Source of the DNA: Lacinutrix sp. Bg11-31 | GTDB lineage: Bacteria > Bacteroidota > Bacteroidia > Flavobacteriales > Flavobacteriaceae | DNA: 64,000 bases | Assembly: GCF_002831665.1 (NCBI RefSeq) | Contig: NZ_CP025118.1 | Span: 3,410,001-3,474,000, forward strand | Reading direction: 5' to 3' | Shown here: piece by piece, positions 50,382-58,944 of the stretch | Numbering within the stretch: the first letter of the stretch is position 1 | Layout of the letters: the number at the start of each line of letters is the position of its first letter | Program-made: the position numbers and the translations under genes | The notes under the pieces: generated by a model | Told to the model about the DNA's origin: nothing | Database searches by the model: none | What the model saw: only the letters and a program-made list of their open reading frames with translations

Positions 50382-50389
50382 TACCTTTG
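50382..50389 (+). promoter_or_regulatory. -7 box of the response-regulator gene
   Basis: TACCTTTG, with TTG 16 bases upstream at 50363-50365, giving a leader of about 70 bases before the ATG at 50468. Confidence 0.55.
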
Positions 50390-50467
50390 CTGTGCTATTA
50401 AATTTATCTATTATCAATTTATTTTGAGTATAAACCACTCGAAACAAAATATAAAACTTGTAAAACT

Positions 50468-51094
50468 ATGGTCAAACTACTTGTAGTTGATCAGCATCCT
50501 ATTGTAAGCAAAGGTCTTGAACTAGTATTTAACGCAACGCGTGATATAAAGTTTATGGGCAGTGTAGATAATGGTGAAGCTATCTTCGAATTCCTAAAAA
50601 GTACTCCTGTTGATATTGTATTAACAGAAATCGATTTACCAAAACTTAACGGCCTTACTGCAATTAGGCGTATTAAAAGTGATTTCCCAAATACTAAAGT
50701 TATTATGTATAGTGGTCAGTCTGAAGAAGTATATGCTGTTAGTTCTATAAAAGCTGGTGCAGATGGTTTTATTCCTAAAACAGCAGGAATAATTACATTA
50801 AGAGAAGCTATTTTAAAAGTTTATAAAGATGGTATGTATTTAAGTGATGCGTTAATGCAGCGTTTAAATAAAAACTCTAAAGGATTAAAAGGAAGTACTT
50901 ATTATAAAAAACTATCGACAAGAGAGGTCGAAGTGTTAAAATTATTAGCTTCTGGAAAGCGTAATAAAGATATTGCTAAAGAGCTTGAAATTAATGAAAA
51001 AACAGTAAGTACTTATAGAGCACGATTAATGAAAAAATTAAATGTAGATAATTTGGTTGATCTTGTTAGCCAATCTAATACAATGACTTTATAA
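50468..51094 (+). CDS. NarL/LuxR-type response regulator with an atypical receiver
   Basis: The 208-residue protein has an N-terminal receiver fold (residues 1-120) and a C-terminal LuxR helix-turn-helix (LSTREVEVLKLLASGKRNKDIAKELEINEKTVSTYRARLMKKLNV). In the receiver the phosphoacceptor position reads VLTEIDLP, so Glu54 replaces Asp, and the acidic pair is Asp8-Gln9; Ser82 and Lys104 remain. The protein may therefore act without phosphorylation. No histidine kinase is nearby. It converges with dnaG, overlapping its 3' end by 6 bases. Confidence 0.9.
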   Translation: MVKLLVVDQHPIVSKGLELVFNATRDIKFMGSVDNGEAIFEFLKSTPVDIVLTEIDLPKLNGLTAIRRIKSDFPNTKVIMYSGQSEEVYAVSSIKAGADGFIPKTAGIITLREAILKVYKDGMYLSDALMQRLNKNSKGLKGSTYYKKLSTREVEVLKLLASGKRNKDIAKELEINEKTVSTYRARLMKKLNVDNLVDLVSQSNTMTL

Positions 51095-53059
51095 CACACG
51101 ATTTAATTTTCTAGATAGTAGTGTTTTTAATTTGGAGTAATCTGTAACTTCTTCTAAAACACTTCTATTAACCTCATTTCTGTTTTCTAGAGTTTGTTGT
51201 TGAAAACCAATAACTTTTCTATCAATTAAATGGCAACGCAAGCATAGAATCGTTTCGCTAACTAATTGCGCAATCGAATCTTTTTTTAACTTTGGAAAAA
51301 TGTCTTTTCGTTCCCAATCGGATAAAAAATGGCGCTCATCTTCCATTAAAATATTTGTAATCTCATTACCAATTTTAGCATCTACGGTATTTATTAAACG
51401 TTCAGAAGAAAAATCGGGATTCTGATTAAGTGTTTCTATAATTTTATAGTAAATATCTTTAAACTGAGGGTTCGAGAATTCCATTTCATCGTCTTGCAAG
51501 TCTAAAAACACTTTCTCAAAAACTTTAGCTTCATGTGTTACAGGTTCTAAAACAAGAACACCGCTTTCGTTTTCTTTTAAAACCAAATCTTCAAAATCTT
51601 CAGTTTTATTACCATAAAGTAAAAGAATCTCTATAATTTTTCGTTCTAAAATATATTGTACATCCACTTTTTCTGGTGGTTGCTCGTGTCTAATAACATC
51701 AAAAGCCTGTGGTGGTTGGTTTTGATGTTGCTGTTGCTGTTTTGCTTGGTCTTGAGTTTCTTTTTGTGTAAGCTGTGCAAGTGTAGTAAATAGTACACCT
51801 TCACTTATATCCATTATTCTAGAGCATTCTTGTATGTAAACTTCACGTTTAATACGGTCTGGAATTTTAGCAATACTATTAATAATATCTCTAATGGTAT
51901 CTGCCTTTTTTATAGGATCGTTTTTAGAATCTTCAAATAAAATATTAGCTTTAAACTGGATAAAATCTTTTGCATTTTCATCTAGATAAAGCTTTAGCTC
52001 TTCTAGTGTATTCGTTTTTGCAAAACTATCCGGATCTTCGCCTTCAGGGAATGAGCAAACTCTAACATTCATGCCTTGTTCTAGAATAAGGTCGATACCT
52101 TTTAAAGAGGCACGTAATCCTGCTGCATCACCATCAAAAAGGACAGTTATATTTTTTGTAAGTCTGTTTATTAACCTAATCTGGTCGCTTGTTAAAGCTG
52201 TTCCAGAAGAAGAAACTACATTAGTAACTCCTGTTTGATGAAACTGTATTACATCTGTATAGCCTTCTACTAAATAACAATTATCTTCTTTTGCAATGGC
52301 TTGTTTTGCATGGTAAATACCATATAGTACTTTACTTTTGTGGTAAATATCACTCTCTGGAGAGTTTAAATATTTAGCAGCTTTTTTATCGTTAGTTAAA
52401 ATTCGCCCTCCATAGCCTAAAACACGGCCGCTCATACTTTGTATGGGAAACATTACACGTCCTTTAAACCTATCAAACTGCTTGTCTCCTTTGTCTATGG
52501 TTAGTCCGGTTCCTGCAAGAAATTCCATTTTGTAGCCTTTCCTTAAAGCTTCGTCTGTAAAGGCACTCCATGCATCAGTACAATAACCTAATTCGAATTT
52601 TTTAATGGTTTCATCTGTAAAACCACGCTCTTTAAAATAACTTAAACCAATGGCTTTCCCTTTATCTGTATTATGTAAAATATGCTTAAAATAAGTATTT
52701 GCATATTCACTAACAAGATAGAGACTTTCGCGTTTATCTTGAGCCTCTTTTTGCTCGTTAGATTGCTCGGTTTCCTCAATTTCAATATTGTATTTTTTAG
52801 CTAAGTATTTTATAGCTTCAGGATAGGTGAAATGTTCGTGCTCCATTAAAAAGGCAACTACATTTCCTCCTTTCCCTGTAGAAAAATCTTTCCATATTTG
52901 CTTAACAGGAGACACCATAAAGCTTGGTGAACGCTCCTCACTAAACGGACTTAAACCTTTAAAGTTACTTCCCGCTTTTTTTAAGTTAACAAAATCGCCA
53001 ATAACCTCCTCTAATCGAGCAGTTTCGTATACTTGGTCTATGGATGATTTAGATATCAA
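51089..53059 (-). CDS. dnaG: DNA primase DnaG
   Basis: The protein has a zinc-finger-like region, a TOPRIM core (VEGYTDVIQFHQTG, FDGDAAGLRA) and a C-terminal helicase-interaction region. It makes RNA primers at the replication fork. The family N-terminus (ISKSSIDQVYETARLEEVIGDFV) begins at a TTG codon at 53059 (656 residues). An ATG at 53233 would add 58 unrelated residues. In the zinc region the usual Cys/His ligands are replaced (GLSPFSEERSPSF, WKDFSTGKGG), so metal binding is probably lost. Confidence 0.92.
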   Translation of the reverse strand: MISKSSIDQVYETARLEEVIGDFVNLKKAGSNFKGLSPFSEERSPSFMVSPVKQIWKDFSTGKGGNVVAFLMEHEHFTYPEAIKYLAKKYNIEIEETEQSNEQKEAQDKRESLYLVSEYANTYFKHILHNTDKGKAIGLSYFKERGFTDETIKKFELGYCTDAWSAFTDEALRKGYKMEFLAGTGLTIDKGDKQFDRFKGRVMFPIQSMSGRVLGYGGRILTNDKKAAKYLNSPESDIYHKSKVLYGIYHAKQAIAKEDNCYLVEGYTDVIQFHQTGVTNVVSSSGTALTSDQIRLINRLTKNITVLFDGDAAGLRASLKGIDLILEQGMNVRVCSFPEGEDPDSFAKTNTLEELKLYLDENAKDFIQFKANILFEDSKNDPIKKADTIRDIINSIAKIPDRIKREVYIQECSRIMDISEGVLFTTLAQLTQKETQDQAKQQQQHQNQPPQAFDVIRHEQPPEKVDVQYILERKIIEILLLYGNKTEDFEDLVLKENESGVLVLEPVTHEAKVFEKVFLDLQDDEMEFSNPQFKDIYYKIIETLNQNPDFSSERLINTVDAKIGNEITNILMEDERHFLSDWERKDIFPKLKKDSIAQLVSETILCLRCHLIDRKVIGFQQQTLENRNEVNRSVLEEVTDYSKLKTLLSRKLNRVL

Positions 53060-53322
53060 TTTTTTAAGGGTTTTCGCTTCCGCGGAATTACGCTGTAAAT
53101 GTAATATAAATGAATTGTTTCTGAAAGTATCCTGTTTTATAAACTTAGCTTTATATAAAATCATGTTAGATTTTGTTTGTAACTTATGTTTCAATGAAAC
53201 TAAATTATTTAATAATAAATTTTTACTATTCATCTAACTAAAAAACATATTAGTCGATTAAATATTATTCAGAAAGAATAAAACTTTACATTACATTCTA
53301 TTAATCAACAAACAATTCCATC

Positions 53323-54972
53323 ATGAAAAAAACTACATTATCTTTTTTACTATCATTATTTACTTTTGCCATAATTTCTGCTCAAGGAATTTTTGACGAT
53401 AGCATTCACACTGCAGTTAATTTTGGGAGTGTTAATTCTCCAGGAGCAGAAGGTGTGCAAAATATTATTGATCAAAACTCAAATACAAAGTTTTTAGATT
53501 TTAATGCCTTTGATGGTATTGGATTTGATGTCGATTTATTGGGTGTTTCTAATACTGCAATTGCAATGGAAATAGTAACAGCAAATGATGCACCAGAGAG
53601 AGATCCTAATGCTTACGAAGTTTTCGGTTCTAATGATGGTGCTAATTATACTAGCATTGCAACAGGAGCAATTCCATGTGTTTCAACACGCTTTTTTTCG
53701 AGAACATTTTCTTTCAGTAACACTACTGGTTATACTTACTATAGAGTTAATTTTACTGGAACTTGTGGAACAAGTAACATAAACCAAATAGCAGATGTGC
53801 AATTGTATAGTGCAATTGGTAATACACCTGCAATTACTTGTCCTGGTGATCTTACTGTTTCTAACACAACTGGTCAATGTGATGGTATTGCTAATTTTAC
53901 AGTTACAGCAAACGATACAGAAGATGGTAGTTTAACACCTACATTGGTAAGTGGTTTCGCTTCTGGAAGTGATTTCCCTATAGGTACAACTACTGTTTTA
54001 TACTCTGTAACAGATAGCGATAACAATACAGTTAGTTGTAGCTTTAATGTTATTGTAAATGACACCGAAAATCCTGTAGTAACTTGTCCTGCAAATATAA
54101 TGGCAGATACTAATCCAAATGAATCTACTGCTGTTGTTACTTACACTGTTTCGGCATTAGATAACTGCTCTACTATTAATCCATTAGCTAGTTTTACGCC
54201 ATTAGGTACAATTAATGGTCAGGCTTATTATCTGTCTGATGCTTCCTTTACACCTGTAGATGCATTTACAGATGCAGGAAGTCAAGGTGGTTTTGTAGGA
54301 ACAATTAGAAATGCAGCAGATAGTATGTTCCTTTTAGATGCTATTAAGAGAGCTAGTTTTCTAGGTGATGTTATTATTGGATATAATGACGTAGCAACAG
54401 AAGGTGCTTTTGCTTGGGACACTGGTGATGCTGCAACTTATTCTAACTGGAATACTGGAGAGCCAAACAACGCAGGAAACGAAGATTATGTGGTAATGCA
54501 ATCTTCTGGAGGTTGGAATGATGTAACTGGCACTTCTAGTTCAAGCAGGTATCTTTTAGAAGTAGCTTATGCACCACAACAAACTGCTGGTTTAGCTAGT
54601 GGTAGCGATTTTCCAATTGGTACAACTACTAATACATTTGTTGTAACAGATGTTTCTGGTAATTCTGTAACCTGTTCTTTTGATGTTATTGTAAATGAAG
54701 TATTAAGCGTAGATTCTTTTAATTTGGAAACTAGTATTTCTATGTCGCCTAATCCTGCAAGAAATACATTAACGATAGGTAACTCTTCTAATGTAAAATT
54801 AGAAAACGCATTAGTTTTCGATATTAATGGAAGACTAATTAAATCTTTTAATTTTAATGAAGTTGATGAAACTGTCAGCTTAAATGTTTCAATATTGAAA
54901 AGTGGATTGTATTTAATTAAAATCACCAATAATGAAGGTAATTCTATAATTAAGAAATTTATAAAAGAATAA
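53323..54972 (+). CDS. T9SS-exported HYR / C-type-lectin-like surface protein
   Basis: The 549-residue precursor has a signal peptide (1-20), an N-terminal beta-sandwich resembling F5/8-type domains (about 22-163), a first HYR domain (168-248, TCPGDLTV to SCSFNVIV), and a second HYR domain split into 250-283 and 418-459. Between these halves lies a C-type-lectin-like domain (about 292-416; WNTGEPNN, GWND). A T9SS type A sorting domain (472-549, SISMSPNPARNTLTI, SGLYLIKI) follows. EPN suggests mannose/glucose-type sugar binding. The protein is exported to the surface or released. Monocistronic with a terminator. Confidence 0.88.
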   Translation: MKKTTLSFLLSLFTFAIISAQGIFDDSIHTAVNFGSVNSPGAEGVQNIIDQNSNTKFLDFNAFDGIGFDVDLLGVSNTAIAMEIVTANDAPERDPNAYEVFGSNDGANYTSIATGAIPCVSTRFFSRTFSFSNTTGYTYYRVNFTGTCGTSNINQIADVQLYSAIGNTPAITCPGDLTVSNTTGQCDGIANFTVTANDTEDGSLTPTLVSGFASGSDFPIGTTTVLYSVTDSDNNTVSCSFNVIVNDTENPVVTCPANIMADTNPNESTAVVTYTVSALDNCSTINPLASFTPLGTINGQAYYLSDASFTPVDAFTDAGSQGGFVGTIRNAADSMFLLDAIKRASFLGDVIIGYNDVATEGAFAWDTGDAATYSNWNTGEPNNAGNEDYVVMQSSGGWNDVTGTSSSSRYLLEVAYAPQQTAGLASGSDFPIGTTTNTFVVTDVSGNSVTCSFDVIVNEVLSVDSFNLETSISMSPNPARNTLTIGNSSNVKLENALVFDINGRLIKSFNFNEVDETVSLNVSILKSGLYLIKITNNEGNSIIKKFIKE

Positions 54973-54996
54973 TCTTAAAATTAAGTTTTTAAAAAA

Positions 54997-55032
54997 AAAA
55001 CCGTTTCAAAATTATTTTGAAGCGGTTTTTTA
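54997..55032 (+). terminator. terminator after the lectin-like gene
   Basis: AAAACCGTTTCAAAA pairs with TTTTGAAGCGGTTTT (one T-G pair) before a T run. Confidence 0.75.
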
Positions 55033-55082
55033 ATACCAATTGTCAAGTCCTAATATAGCGTCACAACTAATTCACTCAAAGA

Positions 55083-56153
55083 TTATTCTATCTCTAGTCT
55101 AATACCTAAAGAAATATTATTTTGTTTTATAGAATTGTTTTTAAAGGTGTTAGATAAATCGTATTTAAAAAACAAGCTAACATCATCTAATCCAACATAA
55201 GCACCAATACCGTAAACAAAAGGATTTACATTATAATCTTGTTTAATTTTCTGCTTTGTTCTTTCTCCATTTTCTTTATACCATAGTTTTTGTTTTGCTT
55301 CAATATTTAAGCCTGCATAACCACCAAACCCAATTTTAAAACCTCTGTTGTAATATCTTATACGATCTTTTTTTTCGTTTTTAGTATACTGTCCAAACTC
55401 AAAATATAATGGGACAATTAAATTTGTGGTTCTAAATTTGGCTTGTTTTAAATCTGTAGGGAATGTTTCTATTGTTGTTACATTTCCATCTTGGACAATA
55501 AATTTGTTGTCTTTTAAATCGTATTTATTCCATTGTAGAGATAAACCATATCTTAATCTTATTGCATTAGAATTTTTTAAAAGTCTTGTTTTCCATTGAA
55601 ACCCTAATTCAAAAAAACCAGAACCGCCTATTTTATACGGTGAGTCACTTAAGCTTTGTCCATCTATTAGAGCATTGTTAAGTCCTGCAGATACTACTAA
55701 ACCTGTAAGTGTGCGAAAATCGTATTTAACAGGTTTAGGATTATGTTTTGAATTTGCAACAGTAAGACCTACTAGATTGTTTTTGCTACTCCCAATTGTA
55801 ATACCAATGGACTTTTTCTCTTTAAGATCTAGATCGTTTTTTAAGCCATTACGATCATTAAAATCTATTTTGTTTTTTAAAATTTCAATACGATTTTTTA
55901 TGTTTAAGGCTCGTTTTTTTGCAACCTCTTGTTTTAAATTTTCACCTTCTTCGTATGTGATTTCTTTTTTAATAACACGGTCATTAATATTTTCAACTTC
56001 AGTTTTTAAAGCATTTCGCTCGTCGTCTTCAATGCTTTGTTTTAGTTTTTTAATTTGAAGTTCTTTAGATTCAGGAATTGAGTCTTGAGCTGTCGCATTT
56101 GTAAGATAGAGGCTCAATACTAAAAAGATAATGTACTTTGTAATGGTTTGCAT
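55083..56153 (-). CDS. outer-membrane beta-barrel protein with coiled-coil N-terminus
   Basis: The 356-residue precursor has a signal peptide (1-22, TNATAQ), a highly charged coiled-coil stretch (about 28-118) and a C-terminal part with alternating aromatic/glycine strands typical of PorT-like or general 8-12-stranded outer-membrane barrels (RTLTGLVVSAGLN, FFELGFQWKTRL, SLGIRLEIE). No named family is certain. It follows the sigma/anti-sigma pair on the same strand and is probably controlled by it, as part of an envelope stress or surface-remodelling response. Confidence 0.7.
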   Translation of the reverse strand: MQTITKYIIFLVLSLYLTNATAQDSIPESKELQIKKLKQSIEDDERNALKTEVENINDRVIKKEITYEEGENLKQEVAKKRALNIKNRIEILKNKIDFNDRNGLKNDLDLKEKKSIGITIGSSKNNLVGLTVANSKHNPKPVKYDFRTLTGLVVSAGLNNALIDGQSLSDSPYKIGGSGFFELGFQWKTRLLKNSNAIRLRYGLSLQWNKYDLKDNKFIVQDGNVTTIETFPTDLKQAKFRTTNLIVPLYFEFGQYTKNEKKDRIRYYNRGFKIGFGGYAGLNIEAKQKLWYKENGERTKQKIKQDYNVNPFVYGIGAYVGLDDVSLFFKYDLSNTFKNNSIKQNNISLGIRLEIE

Positions 56154-56171
56154 GATTGTTCGTTTTTTGAT

Positions 56172-56189
56172 GCTGATAGTACTATCAGC
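56172..56189. promoter_or_regulatory. 18-base perfect palindrome before the barrel gene
   Basis: GCTGATAGTACTATCAGC, 19 bases upstream of the barrel-protein start and 40 after the anti-sigma stop. It may be a regulator site or an RNA hairpin within the operon; no T run follows at once. Confidence 0.4.
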
Positions 56190-56228
56190 GATTGTTGATA
56201 TTGATTTTAAATTGATGATTTTTTATTG

Positions 56229-56984
56229 TTAATCGTTACGTTCTGCAACAGATTCTCTTACTGTTTCGTAGCCTTTTTTTACCACTTTTAGCATTTTGTC
56301 TCTAAAGGTTTCGTCGAGATCGTCTTCTACAGCTATAAGTAAACCGTTATAATCTATTGGTATTGTAGCGCTTTTAGATTTCTCTTTAGCAATGTCTTCT
56401 GTTGCTTGAGCAAGCAAGTTGTCTATTTCGCTGTCTATAACATTTTGCTTTTTGGTTTGTGTTTTTTGCGTAGCGTTTTCAATAGAAACCAAAGACTGTT
56501 TGTTTTTAATGGTGTTTTCTTTTAAAACTAAAGTCTTTACAATTTGAATATTAGGAGCTTCTATTTTGTTAGTATTTACTTTTTTAGTGTTTGTGTTTTC
56601 AGCTAAATAACTTTTAGTTTTAATAGCTGACTTTGTTGTGTTTTTGGCTTTTAAAATTTCTTCTGAGTCAACAATAACTTCTTTCGTTTTATAATTGCTT
56701 TTTTTGTTTTTAATTTCAGTTTTTAACGTGTCTATTGTAGTATTCTCTTCAACTATAATAGTGTTTATGTTATTTGTTGTTTTAATATTTAAAAAGAAAT
56801 TAGAGACCAATAACACACCAATTACACTAGCAGCAATACCAAGCCACCAAAAGCCTTTTTTATTGTTCTTTTTTTCTTCGTTATCTAAACGTTGCGATAG
56901 AGTGTCCCAAGATTTTGCTGAAGGCTTAATCGTTCTTTTATCGAGCCTGCTTTTTATGTCTTCTTCATATTTAATTGGTGCCAT
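56229..56984 (-). CDS. single-pass membrane protein, putative anti-sigma factor
   Basis: The 251-residue protein has a short cytoplasmic N-terminal region (about 1-43, DIKSRLDKRTIKPSAKSWDTLSQRLDNEE), one membrane helix (about 45-66) and a long Lys/Thr/Asn-rich periplasmic part. It overlaps the 3' end of the sigma-factor gene by 14 bases, the typical arrangement for a cognate anti-sigma factor in Bacteroidota. No zinc-binding ZAS motif is seen. The assignment is mainly by context and topology. Confidence 0.65.
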   Translation of the reverse strand: MAPIKYEEDIKSRLDKRTIKPSAKSWDTLSQRLDNEEKKNNKKGFWWLGIAASVIGVLLVSNFFLNIKTTNNINTIIVEENTTIDTLKTEIKNKKSNYKTKEVIVDSEEILKAKNTTKSAIKTKSYLAENTNTKKVNTNKIEAPNIQIVKTLVLKENTIKNKQSLVSIENATQKTQTKKQNVIDSEIDNLLAQATEDIAKEKSKSATIPIDYNGLLIAVEDDLDETFRDKMLKVVKKGYETVRESVAERND

Positions 56985-57534
56985 AACTCGATGTGTTTAG
57001 TTTATTAATCTCTTGCTGAAGCATCTTTCGTGCTTTAAATAATTGTGATTTAGAGGTGCCTTCATTTATATTTAATAAGGTTGAAATCTCACTATGCTTG
57101 TAGCCTTCTATGGCATACATTACAAAAACTACTTTATAACCTTCTGGTAGTTTATCTATTAGTTTCTGTATATGTTCTACCTCAATTTCACTATTAATGT
57201 TGTTAGTATGGTCGTGTTTAATGTCTACATCTTCTACAGCAAATTCTATGTTTTTTTTCTGTCTTAAAAAAGAAATAGATTCTCTTACCATAATACGTCT
57301 TATCCAACCTTCAAAACTACCTTCGTTTTTAAATTTTTTAATGTTTGTAAATACTTTAAAAAAGCCATTTAACATTGCTTCTTCTGCATGTTGTAGATCT
57401 TTAATATAATATCTGCAAACGCTTAACATTTTTGGTGCATGCAACTCATACAATACGTGCTGTGCTTCACGATTGTTTTTTTGAGCTCTCTTTATGAGCT
57501 TCGGTTCATTTTTATAGAGCTGTATAACTTTCAA
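56971..57534 (-). CDS. ECF-type RNA polymerase sigma factor
   Basis: The 187-residue protein has sigma region 2 (EAQHVLYELHAPKMLSVCRYYIKDLQHAEEAMLNGFFKVFTNIKKF, then GSFEGWIRRIMVRESISFLR) and region 4 (IDKLPEGYKVVFVMYAIEGYKHSEISTLLNINEGTSKSQLFKARKML). It is probably held inactive by the membrane protein encoded next. A predicted ECF promoter about 200 bases upstream suggests autoregulation. The leader holds a 21-bp inverted repeat. Confidence 0.93.
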   Translation of the reverse strand: MKVIQLYKNEPKLIKRAQKNNREAQHVLYELHAPKMLSVCRYYIKDLQHAEEAMLNGFFKVFTNIKKFKNEGSFEGWIRRIMVRESISFLRQKKNIEFAVEDVDIKHDHTNNINSEIEVEHIQKLIDKLPEGYKVVFVMYAIEGYKHSEISTLLNINEGTSKSQLFKARKMLQQEINKLNTSSYGTN

Positions 57535-57551
57535 AAAACAGTTAGTTTTTA

Positions 57552-57713
57552 TTACCAGATGAATATTAGAATAACCAATTAAATTTCTTCCTTTTTTCTT
57601 GATACTTCAAAATAAAATATAAACATAATTAATACTATGATTAGATTTTCTATTTCGTCTAAATAAAAAATAATTTAAATTTATTATCACTCATTCTAAT
57701 ATTCATCTGGTAA
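57552..57713. repeat. 21-bp perfect inverted repeat around a 120-base segment in the sigma-gene leader
   Basis: Bases 57552-57572 (starting TTACCAGATGAA) are exactly complementary to 57693-57713 (ending TTCATCTGGTAA). The 120-base interior is very AT-rich, with no ORF. It could be a long RNA hairpin in the leader, an invertible segment or a small non-autonomous insertion. Confidence 0.7.
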
Positions 57714-57728
57714 GGTTCTATTTATAAA

Positions 57729-57754
57729 GACGCAAACTTTATAGAAAAGGTTGC
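57729..57754 (-). promoter_or_regulatory. predicted ECF-sigma promoter
   Basis: The minus strand reads GCAACC (57754-57749), then CGTC (57732-57729) with 17 bases between AAC and CGTC. AAC at -35 and CGTC at -10 is the common ECF pattern. It points at the sigma gene, so autoregulation is likely. Confidence 0.5.
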
Positions 57755-57850
57755 CTGGCGATTGAAAAAAAATTATTTTTTTAAAAGAATGTAATTTACA
57801 ATTAATTTAAAAAGAAGCGTTGGAGTTTTGTATTACTAGATAGTAGATAA

Positions 57851-57890
57851 AAAAACCAGTAACTAATTTTAGTTACTGGTTTTTTATTTT
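57851..57890. terminator. strong bidirectional terminator
   Basis: AAAAACCAGTAACTAA (57851-57866) pairs with TTAGTTACTGGTTTTT (57869-57884). T runs follow on both strands. It separates the sigma operon region from the downstream end of the gene at 57968. The rest of 57755-57942 shows no gene. Confidence 0.7.
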
Positions 57891-57942
57891 TTTGAATAAA
57901 ATAAAACTTTTTTATAAGTGCATTTCGTCGATTTCTATTTGT

Positions 57943-58944
57943 TATATACGGATGTTGGCAGCAGTTTTTATTTAATATAATACATTTTAATCTTTCCATT
58001 ATTAATCAAAACAAAGCCTAATATTTTATAACCTTCTAGCATTCCAAAGTCGTTTTTGCTTTCGTAAGTAAACATTCTTAGAATTTGAGAATTAGTATTA
58101 TTGTCTTTAAACCAATATGAAAATCTATATGGTTTTTTTAATTTAAGAACTGATTTTAATTCATTGTTTTTAAGTTCGCCAATGTGAGTATTTAAAGAAT
58201 CTCCGTAAATAGTAAACAATTTATTATCTATGTAAAAACTTGAGTAAAGGTCATAGTCCGATTTAAATAATATATCAATTCCTTGATTTTGTTTTTCTAA
58301 ATAACTTCGGTCAAATGTGAGAGTCGATTCGTAAAGTTCAGTCGGGTTTTTAATAATCAACAACTCGTTTCCGTTAGTTAATAAGTATCCATTAGTGGTT
58401 TTCTCGAAGTTGAAATTACAAGATGATGAGAATTCGTAAAACTTATTATCTTTTTTGTCTTCAAAATAAGTTGATGCTCCCCATTCTCCATTACAATTAG
58501 GATAAATTTTAAAATCTGAATCTTCTTAAATATTTACAACAGTATCTTTTATCTGATTGAAGTCCGCAACATATTTTTCTAGTAAGAATGTTTTTTCGGT
58601 AAATGAATGTTCTTGTTTTAGAAACAATCTTTCATTGTTAACTCTTAAGTCACAATAAGGCATTGAAATAGCTTCTTTTGGTAAGAATACATTTTCAACA
58701 AATTCGCCATTTGTATCGTAAACTTTCATTGATTTGAAACTTGCACTTGTATTTTTTCGGCTTGTTTGGAATAATAAATATAGATTATCATTAAAAAATG
58801 CAACTTCGGTTAATTTTCCATTTTTTGATATATCCAATGTATCAATTTCAATCGTCACTTTTTGACTGAAACTTAATGCAGGAATAGCTATTAGTAATAT
58901 GTAAAGTAACTGTTTCATCAAATTGCTACCAACGTTGTTGTATA
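57943..58944. repeat. matched inverted arms around the broken secreted-protein gene
   Basis: Left arm 57943-57966 (TATATACGGATGTTGGCAGC...) and right arm 58921-58944 (AATTGCTACCAACGTTGTTG...) are inverted copies; the inner 13 positions match in 11 (GTTGGCAGCAGTT against GTTGGTAGCAATT on the opposite strand). The arms abut the stop and start codons of the gene. The next gene has the same layout with a different inner sequence. Confidence 0.55.
57968..58918 (-). pseudogene. secreted protein gene of unknown family interrupted by an in-frame TAA
   Basis: From the ATG at 58918 a signal peptide (LLYILLIAIPALSFSQ) and about 130 residues are read up to a TAA at 58528-58526. The same frame then continues open for 185 more codons to 57968 (EDSDFKIYPNCNGEWGAS... 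to KMYYIK). No start codon or ribosome-binding context is evident after the stop, and the two halves join without a frameshift, so one ancestral gene of about 316 residues with a single nonsense codon is the best reading. Read-through, or a sequencing error, is possible. No family recognised. Confidence 0.7.

Noticed and set aside
53060..53233. 58-residue N-terminal extension of dnaG
   Set aside because: Not homologous to primases; a near-consensus -7 sequence lies inside it.
57802..57999. 65-codon minus-strand frame
   Set aside because: It spans the terminator hairpin and the end of the broken gene, with no family likeness.
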